A stretch of DNA of 64,000 nucleotides. Origin: Bathynomus jamesi. Taxonomy: Eukaryota > Arthropoda > Malacostraca > Isopoda > Cirolanidae. Shown here piece by piece: positions 10,952 through 21,755 of the stretch (the first letter of the stretch is position 1; each line of letters starts with the position of its first letter). A model generated the notes under the pieces. That model did no database searches and was not told where the DNA came from. It was given only the letters and a program-made list of their open reading frames with translations. The stretch is from assembly GCA_023014485.1 (NCBI GenBank), contig JAJOZX010012060.1, positions 1 to 64,000 on the forward strand. The letters run 5' to 3'. The translations under genes and the position numbers were made by a program.

Positions 10952-11295
10952 AGTGTTTTTTTTTTGTAATATTGTAATTTCTTTTTTTTTTATTATTTAT
11001 TTAACATTGTAATTTTGTATCTATTGTTTATTGATATATCTATGGATCGTGTGTCTGTTAATAAAGTCTTTTTGATTTGATTTGATTTACTATAAATGTA
11101 ATTTTATACAGGGTGTCCCAAAAAAAAAACACCTATTTTTTTTTTTTTGAAAACCCTGTATATATAAATAGCTTGTGTTTGCGTAAGTTTCGAGAAGTTT
11201 GCGCATTTGCGCTTGCGCAAGGTATGGGTTTGGGTTTGCACATTTGCGCTTGCACAAGTGAATTTTCGTTTGCGCTGCCCAGCACTGTCATCTAT

Positions 11296-12710
11296 ACCTG
11301 GAGAGGAACCTGTCTTTAGCTCTTTAATCAGACTCTTAATTTCAGACACTGAAGTCCTCATTTTCACTGACCTTTCCGAATGACGTTCTATTGCAGCCTA
11401 CATTAACAGCCTAGATTAACTATTCCCACACTGCTAAGGATGTCTGAGTACCTCGTTCTCCATAACTTAAACTATTTCTTCCTCCCCGCCACTCTATCAG
11501 TTATTGATGGGATGGCATTCTTGGCACCCCTTTCCTTCTTGACAAATTTCCAGAAATTTTTATCATCATTATTTAAGTTAGCCTCGCAGGCTTCTGATGC
11601 TTGAATGGAACCTTCTTTCTGTTTGCATCATCTTATGTATGCATTGTAATGAGCCCTACTTCCACTCATATTCATGTAAGCTGGCCCTATTCTCGGTCGA
11701 CCAAAGAGACACCATATATTGTAAGCATCTTTTGATTCCTTTTTTTTACAGGAGCAATAAAATTATTCCATCCAGGAATAATGTTAGTATGATAATTGTA
11801 CGATTTAAACCAAAGCCGTCCTGCTTCCCTTATTATGGATGTTATATCAATATAATACCTATCTACAAGTTTAAAGTGAGAATCATTTGAACAGGAGTTC
11901 CTACAGTCAAGATGCAGTAATTCTAAATTAGTAGAAAAATGATTTGTCCTATCTTTATATTCTATTTTCCGCTGCATATTAACATTAGCACAGTCGACAT
12001 AGTTGAGAAATCATGGAAAATATGAAGTGTGACAATAAGTTCCTTTAAATTATTACTCGAGACAGTAATCAGTCCATCTATGTAGTACCTCCATTCATAT
12101 TACTGAAGTACATAAAATTATTGCTATTTATACCGCCTAGTTCTACATCATTTATCCTTAATTTAACAGACTCGCATATGTTACCCAGTTCTACAAAAAA
12201 AATTTGTTTACATCGGCATTAAAGTCTTCCATTATAATACACTGCAAATATTCTCGTTTATCTGATAGTGACTTAATTTTATATAAAAAAAAAAATCTCT
12301 GTATCCATCTAGATTACTGTCATTATTATAAGGTAAATAGTATGTAGTTCACAATTAAGAGGCATTCTTTGTTTACATGAAATTCAATTCCTAGAAATCT
12401 TTCATTATCGTTCGAAAGAAATACTTTGTTAATTCTTTTTAATTAAGAAACCAATTCCACCAAAGGACATACCATATAGTAAATCGTTAGACAAGTCTTA
12501 CAGCTGAGGATGCATGATATATAAAGTCCTCATGAATCCTAGAGAGAAATTAATTCCTGTTTAAGCAACCAGTGTTCTTGCAAGAGTATCAAGTCTGCAT
12601 TATTACAAATGTTATGAACATCTACAAATGAATGTCTTATTAATCTAACCTTATATGAAACTACTCTCAGCATATTAACCGCCATGAATGTACAGTATAT
12701 CCAATTATTA
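11296..12710 (-). mobile_element. LINE D (minus strand), endonuclease half, decayed
   Basis: Minus-strand translation starts near 12684 with MAVNMLRVVSYKVR and the endonuclease motif LILLQEHWL (12570-12610), then passes through degenerate sequence to IIPGWNNFIAPVKKR (11735-11800), a linker block typical of this LINE type. TSD TCATCTAT at 11288-11295 marks the border with the hAT element. An (ATT)n run at 12711-12742 abuts the 5' end. Many stops; inactive. Confidence 0.65.
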
Positions 12711-12747
12711 TTATTATTATTATTATCACCAAATATCCTGGAAAAGT

Positions 12748-13400
12748 TAATATATTCCTTTATAATAACACCGTAACGACTTCAGAATGGTTAGAAGAAT
12801 TTCTAATTAAAAACAATATTGTTTTACCCTTTCCTTCCAAAATATTTTTAAATTTAATCAGACTTTGCCTTTCGCATTCGTTTTTTGGCTTTAATGGCTT
12901 CTTTTATCGCCAGAAAGTGAGTTTGAGCATAGGTTCAACCCTATCAGCTACCTTAAGCAAACCTTTTTATAGAATTTTTTGAGAGAAAATTTCCCCATCA
13001 AGGTTTAGATCCCTCGGTAGTTTGGTACGGATATGTAGATAATGTTTTTGCTATTCTTCCTAATAATATTGATTATGATGTTGTTTTGCACAGTTTAAAC
13101 AATACTGAACTGAATCCTAATTAAATAGACGACCTTTATAGTTCATAGAAAGGACACTCATTTAAATTCATAAGTCCATTGGGTTCTCATCACATTCCTT
13201 TCCTACAAAGAAAAGCATATTAATCACGATATTTCAGAGCTTTAAAAATCGGTTGTCCTCAATTTTTAGACGTCGAAATTAAATATATGATTAACTATTT
13301 TTCCATTTTCGGTTTCTCAAGGTATTTTATCCTTAATTCTCTGAGCATCGCAAAGAAAACTTTTTACGACATTAAAAATAATACTAAATTTAAAACCAAA
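12748..13400 (+). pseudogene. Penelope-like reverse transcriptase, downstream half
   Basis: Translation gives PGKVNIFLYNN, WLEEFLIKNNIVLPFPSK, FFGFNGFFYRQKVSLSIGSTLSA (the Q-x-x-x-S-x-G-S-x-L-S block), WYGYVDNVFAIL (YVDD box with the second Asp as Asn) and QFLDVEIK. These are consecutive Penelope motifs and begin just where the fragment at 1120-1335 ends. Frameshifted and truncated, with no endonuclease domain visible downstream. Confidence 0.75.
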
Positions 13401-13853
13401 AATATACTGCCTCTACCCTTCGATGGCAATACATGAAGAACCAACCCGCCCCCAAAAATATTAAAAATAAATAAAAAAAGTTAACAACACCGTAATATAT
13501 AAAATAAAATGGCATGATTGCAATATAGTTCGGTAGCACAGACCCTGATTTTACTGGAACCCTGCATTGTTTGTTATAAAGCAAATTTTCACATATTTTG
13601 AAAGTTTATACCACCCCATTCAAGAATCCATCGGGTGTACACCTGACCCCCACTTGGCTTTTTCAATATGGCCGCTATTTTCCAAGATGGCCGGCGAAAC
13701 TGAAAAATCCCATATCCTGGTCAATACTTGATGGATTTTGACGATCTTGGTGTCATTTCTAGGGGTTTTTAGGATGAGTCGATCTGGAGGGGTTGCAGAT
13801 ACTTTGGGAAGGGCCCTAGTGGTGTCATTGGTAACACCCAAAATCCACAAGTG
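13401..13853. other. spacer without a recognisable gene
   Basis: The region carries an A/T-rich left half and, from about 13,620, sequence of ordinary base composition with short frames on the minus strand only. I find no motif. It may be non-coding DNA attached to the ORF that starts at 13854. Confidence 0.4.
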
Positions 13854-14396
13854 ATGGCCACATGGGTATACAGCCTCAATGCTCGTGAGAGTCTGACTGC
13901 TGACCTCCTAGATATGAGTGAGCACCTAGAAACATGCCATCTGTACCACAAAGAGGAGGCAGGAGGTCGCATCAAACATGGAGAAGATCGCCAATCACTT
14001 CATGATTTCCTTTCTAAGTGCATGGACCCAGAGTCATATCCAGGCGGCAACTTATACAATATTCAGACAGGGCAGCTTGCATCTCCAGATGCCAATGCCG
14101 ATAGAGCTGTTAGTATTGGAAAGACGCAACTGGCACAGTACGAGTCATCATGGCCACAAGGCTTTTATGGTACCATTTCCAAACATGTCATCACCTTTGC
14201 AAGTAAAACGAAACATATCAAGGTGGGTGCCCACTTGGTTGTGGACCAAGAAGCGATTTATGCACGCGTCATCGGTTTGCTGATGAGCGAACGCGAACTT
14301 GACTTGACCCATGTGTTCTCAACAGAGCTTGCGGCATACCCACCCGCACTGTTCCAACCAGATGGCTTAATGAGAACTGCAGCTAAGTCGCATTGA
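13854..14396 (+). CDS. unassigned conserved-looking protein fragment, 180 residues
   Basis: The frame is open from ATG 13854 and the protein looks real: balanced composition, NARESLTADLLDMSEHLE near the start, a run with PESYPGGNLYNIQTGQ, then IKVGAHLVVDQEAIYARVIGLL and a C-terminal HVFSTELAAYPPALFQPDG LMRTAAKSH stretch. I have the impression of a family found in several invertebrate genomes, often near mobile DNA, but I cannot name a function. It ends at 14396, just before LINE B begins, and probably lost its C-terminus there. It may be part of a larger, unclassified transposable element whose other exons are gone. Confidence 0.5.
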   Translation: MATWVYSLNARESLTADLLDMSEHLETCHLYHKEEAGGRIKHGEDRQSLHDFLSKCMDPESYPGGNLYNIQTGQLASPDANADRAVSIGKTQLAQYESSWPQGFYGTISKHVITFASKTKHIKVGAHLVVDQEAIYARVIGLLMSERELDLTHVFSTELAAYPPALFQPDGLMRTAAKSH

Positions 14397-14419
14397 AGCA
14401 GAACTTGGGAGTTACATGG

Positions 14420-14629
14420 GTTACATGCCACTCTCAAACTAAATACATCTGCGTTGGTTACCTTTCCCGTAATTCTACTGACTATTCAAAATTTTTTGAC
14501 TCTCTCACTTCCAAAGTGGAATACATTCTTTCCCGCTCTCCCTTTGCCGAAATATCCATTTTAGGAGATTTCAATGTTCACCACCACCTTCAGCTTTCCT
14601 TTCATTGACATCCCTGGTGAACTAGCTTA
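14420..14629 (+). mobile_element. LINE B (Jockey/I-like), first piece
   Basis: From about 14420 the sequence parallels LINE A at 2208-2413, including VEYILSRSPFAEISILGDFNVHHH (endonuclease block). It stops at CTTA 14626-14629, the left target duplication of the BEL/Pao element. The text resumes with CTTACAACTTTT at 22335. LINE A has a single CTTA at this point. Confidence 0.85.
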
Positions 14630-15089
14630 TATTAGTGTAAAAACGTTTAAAGAAACAACTTTAACCTTGCACCTGCGAACCTGAAAAAAAGTAAATAACT
14701 TATACTGGACCACCAATCCAGGCCCAAACCTAAATAACAAACAAATAAACCTGAAAATCTGAAATTTAAAATTAACAAAAGGAAACCAATAAATAAGCCT
14801 GACACCTGGAAACAAAACAACAGCTTGCAAGCTGTTGATAAACTATTGAGCTTATCACAGGTCTTTGTTATAGTTTTTGACTAAACGTAGTTAGAATCAG
14901 TTAGAATTAACATATTTTATGGTTTAATATTTTATGGTTTAATATTTTATGGTTTAATATTTTATGGTTTAATATTTTATGGTTTAATATTTCTAGTGAA
15001 ATTTGACGTTTTATATTTTTTAAAGAAATTTAGAAATTGATGAGCCGAAATATTTTGAATATTACTTCATATTTTAAATAATACTAACA
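14630..15089 (-). repeat. 3' LTR of the BEL/Pao element
   Basis: Matches 21756-22334 at both ends, but lacks an internal segment of about 190 bp and instead has a 15-bp unit (ATATTTTATGGTTTA) repeated about five times at 14912-14992. A purine-rich tract, read on the minus strand, adjoins it at 15090-15105. Confidence 0.85.
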
Positions 15090-15150
15090 CACACCCCCGG
15101 GACAACAGCAGTTATCCCTTTAATGGGATTCTTGCTGCTAGGTATACGGT

Positions 15151-15675
15151 TTAATCTGATTCGCCAATGTCCTTAAAGAGTTGAATTATTTGTTTCTGGC
15201 ATTTTAAGGCAGCCTGTCGTCTAGGTCTTTGAAAGTTTTGAACTTTAACTTGGATGTTAGAATTTGAAGCTGGTCCAACACTCCGAACAGAATCCCGCTG
15301 GGGATTCTGCGAAGGGTCCGAATCCCGAACAGAACCTTTCAAAGTCTTGGGTGAATCGTCTGATTTTTGAGACCCCGAATGGGTGATTGAGATTTCTAGA
15401 GGGTACAAAAAACAAATGGGATAATTTACCACCTGCCCGTCTCCTCTTTTGAGCATTACGCTCCTCACTTTATTATCCTGACCAAAGAAAAGTTGTAAAA
15501 CTCTTCCCATTTGCCAGAATGGTCTATTCTTAGCAGAATTTTTGACTAAAACGACATCCCCAACTTTGATACGATTAACCCAACTGGACTGGAAAAGATC
15601 CCGACTGTGTTCACGAAGGCTCAACAAATAGGATTCATACCAAAGAGTCCTGAAATGCTCGAACTTTTTCTGCAA
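15151..15675 (-). pseudogene. BEL/Pao integrase C-terminal extension
   Basis: A 174-residue frame with VGDVVLVKNSAKNRPFWQMGRV and VKNPICFLYPLEI-like blocks, the beta-barrel extension that follows the integrase core in BEL/Pao polyproteins (the region usually called DUF5641). It follows the core frame 15685-16314 after a stop. It would help the integrase hold nucleic acid. The tail rich in Ser, Gln and basic residues is the end of the polyprotein. Confidence 0.75.
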
Positions 15676-15684
15676 ATTTTGAAA

Positions 15685-16314
15685 CTATGCATTTAGTTGT
15701 TGATGTGAAGGTTGGTCCGGTGTCCACAAAGGATCATCAGAACAGTCATCAGGTACTTTGAGTGCCAAACTAGAATTGGTGTGAAGCTTGAGAAAAGAAT
15801 TAGGAATTAGCGGGCAAAGATCCTTGTCAGAGGCCATATAAGTCCAAAGTCTAGAGTTCATTGCATTTTGAATGCTCGAAAGTAAAGTGAGCAAATCAAA
15901 GTAATTTAGTTTAGACCTACCTATAGTCTTATACAGGCAGCTCTTTATGACCCTGATAAGTCTCTCCCACGCGGATCCCATCCATGCAGAATATACAGGC
16001 AATTTGACGTGTTTAATATTATTGCTACGCATATGCTCTTGAAACTCAATAGAGTTCAAAGATTCATGTAAAAACTTCCACCTTTAACCACCCACTTTAA
16101 AGGTGGAAGCATTATCGCTGTACAGGACATCGCAAATGCCATACAAATTTGAAAATCTTTGAAAGGCCATTAAATATGACTTTGATGTCATATCCGGTAG
16201 AAGTTCGATATGAACAGCTCTAATGTTTAAGCAAGTGAAGATGAGCATGTACATTTTGGTGGAGGTGTTGGTAAAATCTTTCACATAAAAATGACCAGTA
16301 AAATCCACGCCCAC
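15685..16314 (-). pseudogene. BEL/Pao integrase catalytic core
   Basis: Minus-strand frames 16084-16314 and 15685-16059 hold GVDFTGHFYVKDF (first Asp), VLYSDNASTFK (second Asp) and AWMGSAWERLIRVIKSCL (Glu), the D,D,E set of the integrase. A short gap with a stop near 16060-16083 separates the second Asp from the rest. The enzyme inserts the cDNA into the genome. Catalytic residues survive but the frame does not. Confidence 0.8.
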
Positions 16315-16586
16315 GTGTTTGTATGACCGGAAAAAGCTGACTTGAGCCTTAGTGAAGTTCGTGAACTTAGGCTATTTGAATGCAAATTGATTAAATTTTT
16401 GACAAATTACACATTCTGAAAGTACAGATTTAACTGTGTCTAGGACGGGTCAACCAGAAGCCTTGCATTCGCAGCAAATTCAAGGTACTCTGGATGCAGA
16501 GATGTTTACAGCGAAGATGAGTCTCTTTAATGATCAAGGTGGTCAAAGGGTGCTTTTTTTCTTTAGAGAATAGGATTGATTACATT

Positions 16587-17584
16587 TTAATCGTAGTAAT
16601 GAGATTTAGCTATTCTTCCTCGACTCCGTATGAGTCCAACGTCGTCGAGGAATAAGTCAAGGTTCTTAACGAGTTCAGGAACCTCAGAACTATCCTTAGC
16701 TTTTTGATCGTAGTTTTCAAGAAAGTGATTTTCCCTCTCAAAGGATTGAAGTTGCATCACAGATAACCAGTACAACCTCGCTGCAAAGTCAACGTCCGCG
16801 GTTTTACGCTTGAGTTTAAAAATGAATTTCAATACATAACGGGTGATGCGGTACAGCTTATTGAGATCCGAGTAACGTTCGATGTCTAAAATGGGTTCTA
16901 GTTTGTTTGTCTCTCCTTGGAACGGTAACGGATGTTACGACGCCAGTTTGAGTTAGGTAGTCCTTTATGAGTGTCTGAGAGACATTTAAGTTCTTTCTAT
17001 TCCCACAAAAGAGGGTCTAGCTTCAACCAATCTGGGCCATGTAGCCAAAGGTTCATTCGATTTAGAAATTCTTTGAATGATATCTTACGTGTGACAAGAT
17101 CGGCCGGATTTTCCCGCGTCGCCACGTAATCATACCTAACTGATAAGTTGAATTTGTTTTCAATATCTTTGACCATGTCTCGAATGTCTTGCAAACGATT
17201 ACGAACAAAGACCGATTTATTCCGTGTCTCTATTTCGCTTGTTAAAATCCATGAGCGTCAACGAACACCTGAATTGACTTAAAAGTTGATTGGAAACTAG
17301 ACATAAATTGAGGTAAACACTTGAAGGTTAGGTAAACAGATAAAAGTTCCAAAGAACTCAAAGTACGACCCTTAAGTGGAGCAACTTTAGACTTAGCAAA
17401 AACTAAGTGAGATTCTGAATTGCTGACAGCATAAACAGAAAATCCAAAGCAAGATTTGCTTGCATCGCAAAAGACTAAGATCCACTGTGCCTTCATCTTC
17501 AAAGGCTGATCTGCGAATTTTAAGATCTTTTAACTCGTAAAGGTCTTTCAGAATCTCGTCCCACTCCTTTTTCCGACTCTCCAA
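16587..17584 (-). pseudogene. BEL/Pao RNase H and integrase zinc-binding region
   Basis: Frames 17393-17584 and 17242-17502 carry WILVFCDASKSCFGFSVYAV (RNase H first Asp) and SKVAPLKGRTLSSLELLSVYL (Glu). Frame 16997-17194 carries YDYVATRENPADLVTRK, the BEL/Pao RNase H end. Frame 16587-16832 holds WLSVMQLQSFERE and GRIAKSHYYD from the start of the integrase region. Several stops lie between them, and 16320-16586 is too degenerate to call. Confidence 0.7.
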
Positions 17585-17647
17585 TTTCCTCGTCCCAACC
17601 TATACCCTGAGACCAAAGTTTTTGCATCAATATTCGGCCTCTGGTGG

Positions 17648-18385
17648 CTACAGGAAGAAACAACGAAAGAGGATCAAAAACTTTTGATATTTGGGATATA
17701 CTTTACGTTTGGTGTTAGCCGTTTCATCTAAAGTAAAGTCCATTAATTTAATTTCATCTGTTTCGACCGCATAATGATACCCTAAGACGCGCTCTAACCC
17801 ACTTCCATGCTCCTCTGCTTTATTGTCAATTTGCATTTTCTGTTTGAGATCAGAGTGGTTGGTATTCCATGATCTTAATTTGAATCCTCCTTTAAGCATA
17901 CGCTCATTGGCTAGGAGGTAAAGTTCTTTTAAAAGTTCTGGATCAGAGTGAGTGACAATAAGGTTGTCTACATAAAATGAATCTTTGAGAACTCGGAAAC
18001 AAAAATCTTGATCGTATTTGTTATGATGATGCTGAATTATATAGTTCAGGATAAAGGGGGAACTGGTCAATCCGAACACTATAGTAGTGTATCGATAGGT
18101 GACCAGTTGTTTATTGTGGTACCAAAAAAAGCAAAATCTATTTCGGTCGGTTTCTGATTTTAATCTAATTTGGAGAAATGCCTGTTTAATGTCGGAAAGC
18201 ATGACGAATCGATTTGTACGAAATCGGCAAAGTAATTTGAACAACGATCCCATAAGATCAATCCCAGGATACGCTGCTTCGTTTATTGAGGGGTTGTCAC
18301 CTATTTTGAGACTACAATTGAAAACGGGTCTTATTTTAGTTGTGATTTGAGAGGCTTCTTTAATGATAGGTCTATGAGGTATCAT
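17648..18385 (-). pseudogene. BEL/Pao reverse transcriptase
   Basis: A 245-residue frame with KIRPVFNCSLKIGDNPSIN, MLSDIKQAFLQIRL (first catalytic Asp), FGLTSSPFILN and, near 17965, FYVDNLIV, where the family has YVDD. Loss of the second Asp would by itself weaken or abolish polymerase activity. The preceding frame (18382-19266) supplies the N-terminal thumb and linker (DLPWYRERIEKVPSN). Confidence 0.85.
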
Positions 18386-19266
18386 ATGTACTGATCATAG
18401 TCTGAGTGAGATACTTCTATTCTTTCAATTATTCCTTCATCTAACTGCGTTTGAAATACTTGATTATAAGATTCAGTCAAGCTCTTCCTATCCAAGAAGT
18501 GAGTTACTCTATTTAACGTGGCTAGAGCTATTTTGTGATTAGACGGAACCTTTTCAATTCTTTCACGATACCAAGGGAGATCGACGTAATATCGATCATC
18601 CTTGAGTTCGATAGAATCTTTGAACCGTTCTATCATCACTTCGTCCAAAGTGCCAACCGATTCGTTTTTAATACCAATTGACTCCATACTGTATAAGTAC
18701 TCTAGTCCCAAATCTAAATCCGGTTCTGTTTTATGAAAACTTAAGAGGTTCAGATAAGTGGGTAAAGGACGCAAAATCGCGTCAACCGCAGCAGAAACCT
18801 TTTCATGGGCATTATTACCCTTTATACTCAAATTCGAAACTCGAGCGTCCACCCCGCAACTCCCCTCCGACTCTACCAGCGGGAATGATGGCTCTACTCT
18901 GGTCAGATCCTCACAACTTTGTACTAAATGATTAGGAGTAATCTGTTTATGATGCAGTGTGCTTAAAGAAATTGAATTTTCATTTGAACATACATTTTGA
19001 CATTTGACATGTGAAACATCCGACTCAGTATCCTTGTTTGGGGAAGAGCTTTTAAGGTTAAAATCAAGAGAACGATCAACGACGGTCCCTATCGTGCCGC
19101 TCTCCACAGGGTTAGTAGCATTAAAATCAAGGGAACGATCAACGACGGTTTCTATCGTGCCGCCCCCCTCGGGGTTAGTACTTTGGAAAGCTGAAATGCT
19201 GCCAAAGGGAATCACTCCCCAAATTGTTTTCAGGGCAGTTCCACCCGCACAAGGAATTTTGTCCAA
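18382..19266 (-). pseudogene. BEL/Pao linker between protease and reverse transcriptase
   Basis: A 294-residue frame with GTALKTIWGVIPFGS near its start and SVGTLDEVMIERFKDSIELKDDRYYVDLPWYRERIEKVPSNHKIA near its end. The latter is the typical entry to BEL/Pao reverse transcriptases. A pair of about 55-bp near-repeats (19060-19115, 19120-19175) encodes a duplicated VDRSLDFN segment. Confidence 0.7.
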
Positions 19267-19295
19267 CCTGGAGAAATGCTGTAAAACATCGACTC

Positions 19296-19739
19296 CTAAA
19301 AGAGCCTCACTCCAATGACTGAGTCAGTGGAGAGGTGGTCGAACTCTTTGTCGGCCAACTGGTATCCCTCATCTTTGATAGTTTCAATGGCGCGATCCAA
19401 CCCCGCGACTTTATAGTCCAAATCAAGGTTGTCGTCAACCAGAAACTTCACCGTATGAAAATTTGAAGAAACTAACATTTAATTCGATTTCCTTGAAGTG
19501 AGTTGTTGTGTACTTATATAAGTTTTTATGTTACATGAGTAATAGGGAAGTCTGTTTAGATCGTATCCCAGGTTTCGCACAGTCTCGGAAGCAATGTACG
19601 ACCTTTGGGAACAAGGATCCAACAGGCAACGCACAGAGCTAACTTTACCACGCAAAGCAAAGTCAAGAGTTAGAAGGGAGCAAAAGGTCGGGAACATTGT
19701 TGTTTTGAGAGGAACTAATTTGTTCAGCTGCGAAGACAC
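19296..19739 (-). pseudogene. BEL/Pao aspartic protease
   Basis: Frame 19479-19739 contains VRCLLDPCSQRSYIA, corresponding to the active-site loop of the retroelement aspartic protease, with Pro-Cys in place of the usual Ser/Thr-Gly after the catalytic Asp. Frame 19296-19478 continues it (GVRLF at the end). The protein would cut the gag-pol precursor. The altered loop and split frame argue it is dead. Confidence 0.7.
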
Positions 19740-19773
19740 TAGAGTGCATGATCACACCACGAGTCTGACCCAG

Positions 19774-19990
19774 TCAGGAGTCCCCATTGTGGAACTGAGG
19801 ACATAATGCTGAAATGTGTGTTCGAAGTTTACAGAACGCACATTCAAATGATAGTGAATATTTAAAAGCCGGACAGTTCTCCTTTGTATGTTTGGAACTC
19901 GAGCAAAACCTACACAGCTTCAGATCCGAGCAGCGAACCATGCGCTTATTGTAAGTATCAAACGATGGCACCTTAGCATGGAATGATTAC
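19774..19990 (-). pseudogene. BEL/Pao gag zinc-knuckle region
   Basis: The translation has CRFCSSSKHTKENCPAF and CAFCKLRTHISALC, two C-x2-C-x4-H-x4-C type knuckles that bind RNA in the gag protein. It lies between the gag core frames and the protease, the expected place. Confidence 0.75.
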
Positions 19991-20026
19991 CAGAACAAAA
20001 CTTGCATATTTTTTGAAAGGTTCTAT

Positions 20027-20734
20027 CTACCTCGTCTGCCGCCTTGCTTTGGCCATCATTAGAGTTTCTAGGCGAACTGTCTTGTTTAGGTTGACTGAAT
20101 CAGGTTTTGACTGAGGGGCTATTTCTGTTTTAAAGTTTTGAAGGGTGGATTTGGGTCCCTCTTTAATATTAACTTTAAGTTTAGTTTTTGTTTGTTTAGA
20201 AGCTTGATTTTTAATGGTAACAGACTTTGGCTTTAATCTCTCTAGACCTCTAATGACTGATGTATAATTATCTAAAATATGATTCAAGAAAGGGTAGTTG
20301 CTATTAACAAGGTGGCTCAATTCTTTTTTAAAGGACAGAGGCAAGTCACGATAAATAATGTGAGCCAGCAGTCTATTTCCACTAGACCCTTCTTCAAGGA
20401 GATTAACTAAGTCCCTTCAAATCAAACAGAATTGATTTATGTTATTTAAATGACGAGAAAGGTGGTCGTAATCGTATTCGTCAACACGTTTCGCGGCAGT
20501 TAACTTAGAGAAATAAGAGTCAATGACGTATGGAATGTCAAGGAATTCTCCATTTAACAGTTTGAGAGCAATTGGGTAATTTGCGTCAGTATTTGAAAGG
20601 TGTTTAATTATCGAAAAGGCGTAATCGCGAAGGTAGCTTTTTAAGTAGGAGAGTTTGGCGGAATCAGAAAGATCTTCACGAGACCCGATCAAATTTTCAA
20701 ATTGAGCTCTAAAATGTTGATAATTGTCTGTCAT
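20027..20734 (-). pseudogene. BEL/Pao gag core
   Basis: Frames 20417-20734 and 20027-20344 hold HFRAQFENLIGSREDLSDSAKLSYLKSYL and ALKLLNGEFLDIPYVIDSY, the alpha-helical gag domain of BEL/Pao elements (family usually called DUF1759), followed by a Lys-rich stretch. The gene would build the particle shell. A stop near 20416 interrupts it. Confidence 0.75.
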
Positions 20735-21755
20735 TTACTCCACTAAAGGTGTCACACTAAGTCAGGTGGCTGCGCCTCTCTTAAGTACAGCTTTTAACCC
20801 GGTTAACAGGTTTTCGACTGCTGCGCCGCCTTCTGAGTTCAAGGAACTATTAGCATCATGATGTTGACTCGCATCTACGTTATTTAATTGACTGTTGACA
20901 CTAAATTGTTAATCCGCTTGCAACTCCAACTCTCGGTCAAAAAGGGAGGAATCAAGTTTGAATAATTTAAAACTTTGATATTTGTGTATGATTTGGTCAT
21001 CGTACGTCTTAATTTGTTCTAAAGAAACCTGAACAGAGTGAAGTTGAGCAGTAAAAGTGTCAAAATGAAGTTCATTTTGTTGCTAGATTGTGGTTAACGT
21101 TTTGATAATTATCGTAATACGACGCTTAAGCACAGCGCGAGCCCTTACGAATTCTCCGACAGCGACCTTACATTGTTTTATTATATCCGAGGTCTCAGAC
21201 TGGTCATCCTCAGTAGGGGTGACAACCTACTACTGTATCCTCAAAATCGGATTCTGACATCCTTAATAAAGTCCTAATTTCCTAAACACTGAATTAATCT
21301 AGCCTAAATCTAACTAATTAATCTAACACAGCTATAGCTAACCTAACTTAAATTATACTGAACTTCAAACTAAAGTACAGCATCGGCTAATCAAGCTTAA
21401 CTAATTCAAAATGGGTAAGTACCAAAACCTTAAATTAAATGGGGATAAATGTCTAAGTTTGTGAGCAAATATTCGAACGAAATAAATCCAAGGCGGACCT
21501 GTTATACTCAAACAACAACACTAACGTTCACAAATCTTAAGTTAAATCGGCTAAATAAACAAAGCGAAGCAAGAGGAGGTTAACACGTTAATATTAGACT
21601 ATGATTATAATTAATTGAAAGTTGAAATCGTTAAACTATGGGGGAGCGTTAGTGGATATTTACCTTCAAATTCAAATGGGAATAATTGAAAGTTCAAATC
21701 AACGACAACAAAGCAAATGACAATAAGAAATGAAAAAAAAATAGTTTATCAAGTA
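20735..21755 (-). other. BEL/Pao leader and degenerate gag N-terminus
   Basis: About 1 kb between the gag core and the 5' LTR. Short minus-strand frames full of stops remain. I cannot recognise the tRNA primer binding site next to the LTR (it begins TACTTGATAAAC in element orientation). Confidence 0.5.

Larger units (their letters stand above)
9562..11295 (+). mobile_element. hAT transposon with 8-bp target duplication, internally deleted
   Basis: The element spans 9570-11287 (1,718 bp). It begins CAGTGCTGGGCA and ends with the inverse TGCCCAGCACTG. Direct repeats TCATCTAT at 9562-9569 and 11288-11295 give the 8-bp target duplication typical of hAT. Both subterminal regions are crowded with TTGCGCAA/TTGCGC motifs (9585-9690 and 11190-11275), the sort of repeats hAT transposases bind. 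It sits inside LINE D, splitting it. The coding region has a zinc-finger end and a dimerisation end but no catalytic core, so this is a non-autonomous derivative. Confidence 0.9.

Noticed and set aside
11104..11367. Frames at the right end of the hAT element
   Set aside because: They translate the subterminal repeats and the junction with LINE D, with no motif.
15685..20734. Retrovirus with an envelope gene
   Set aside because: BEL/Pao motif order with no envelope-like frame between the integrase end and the LTR.
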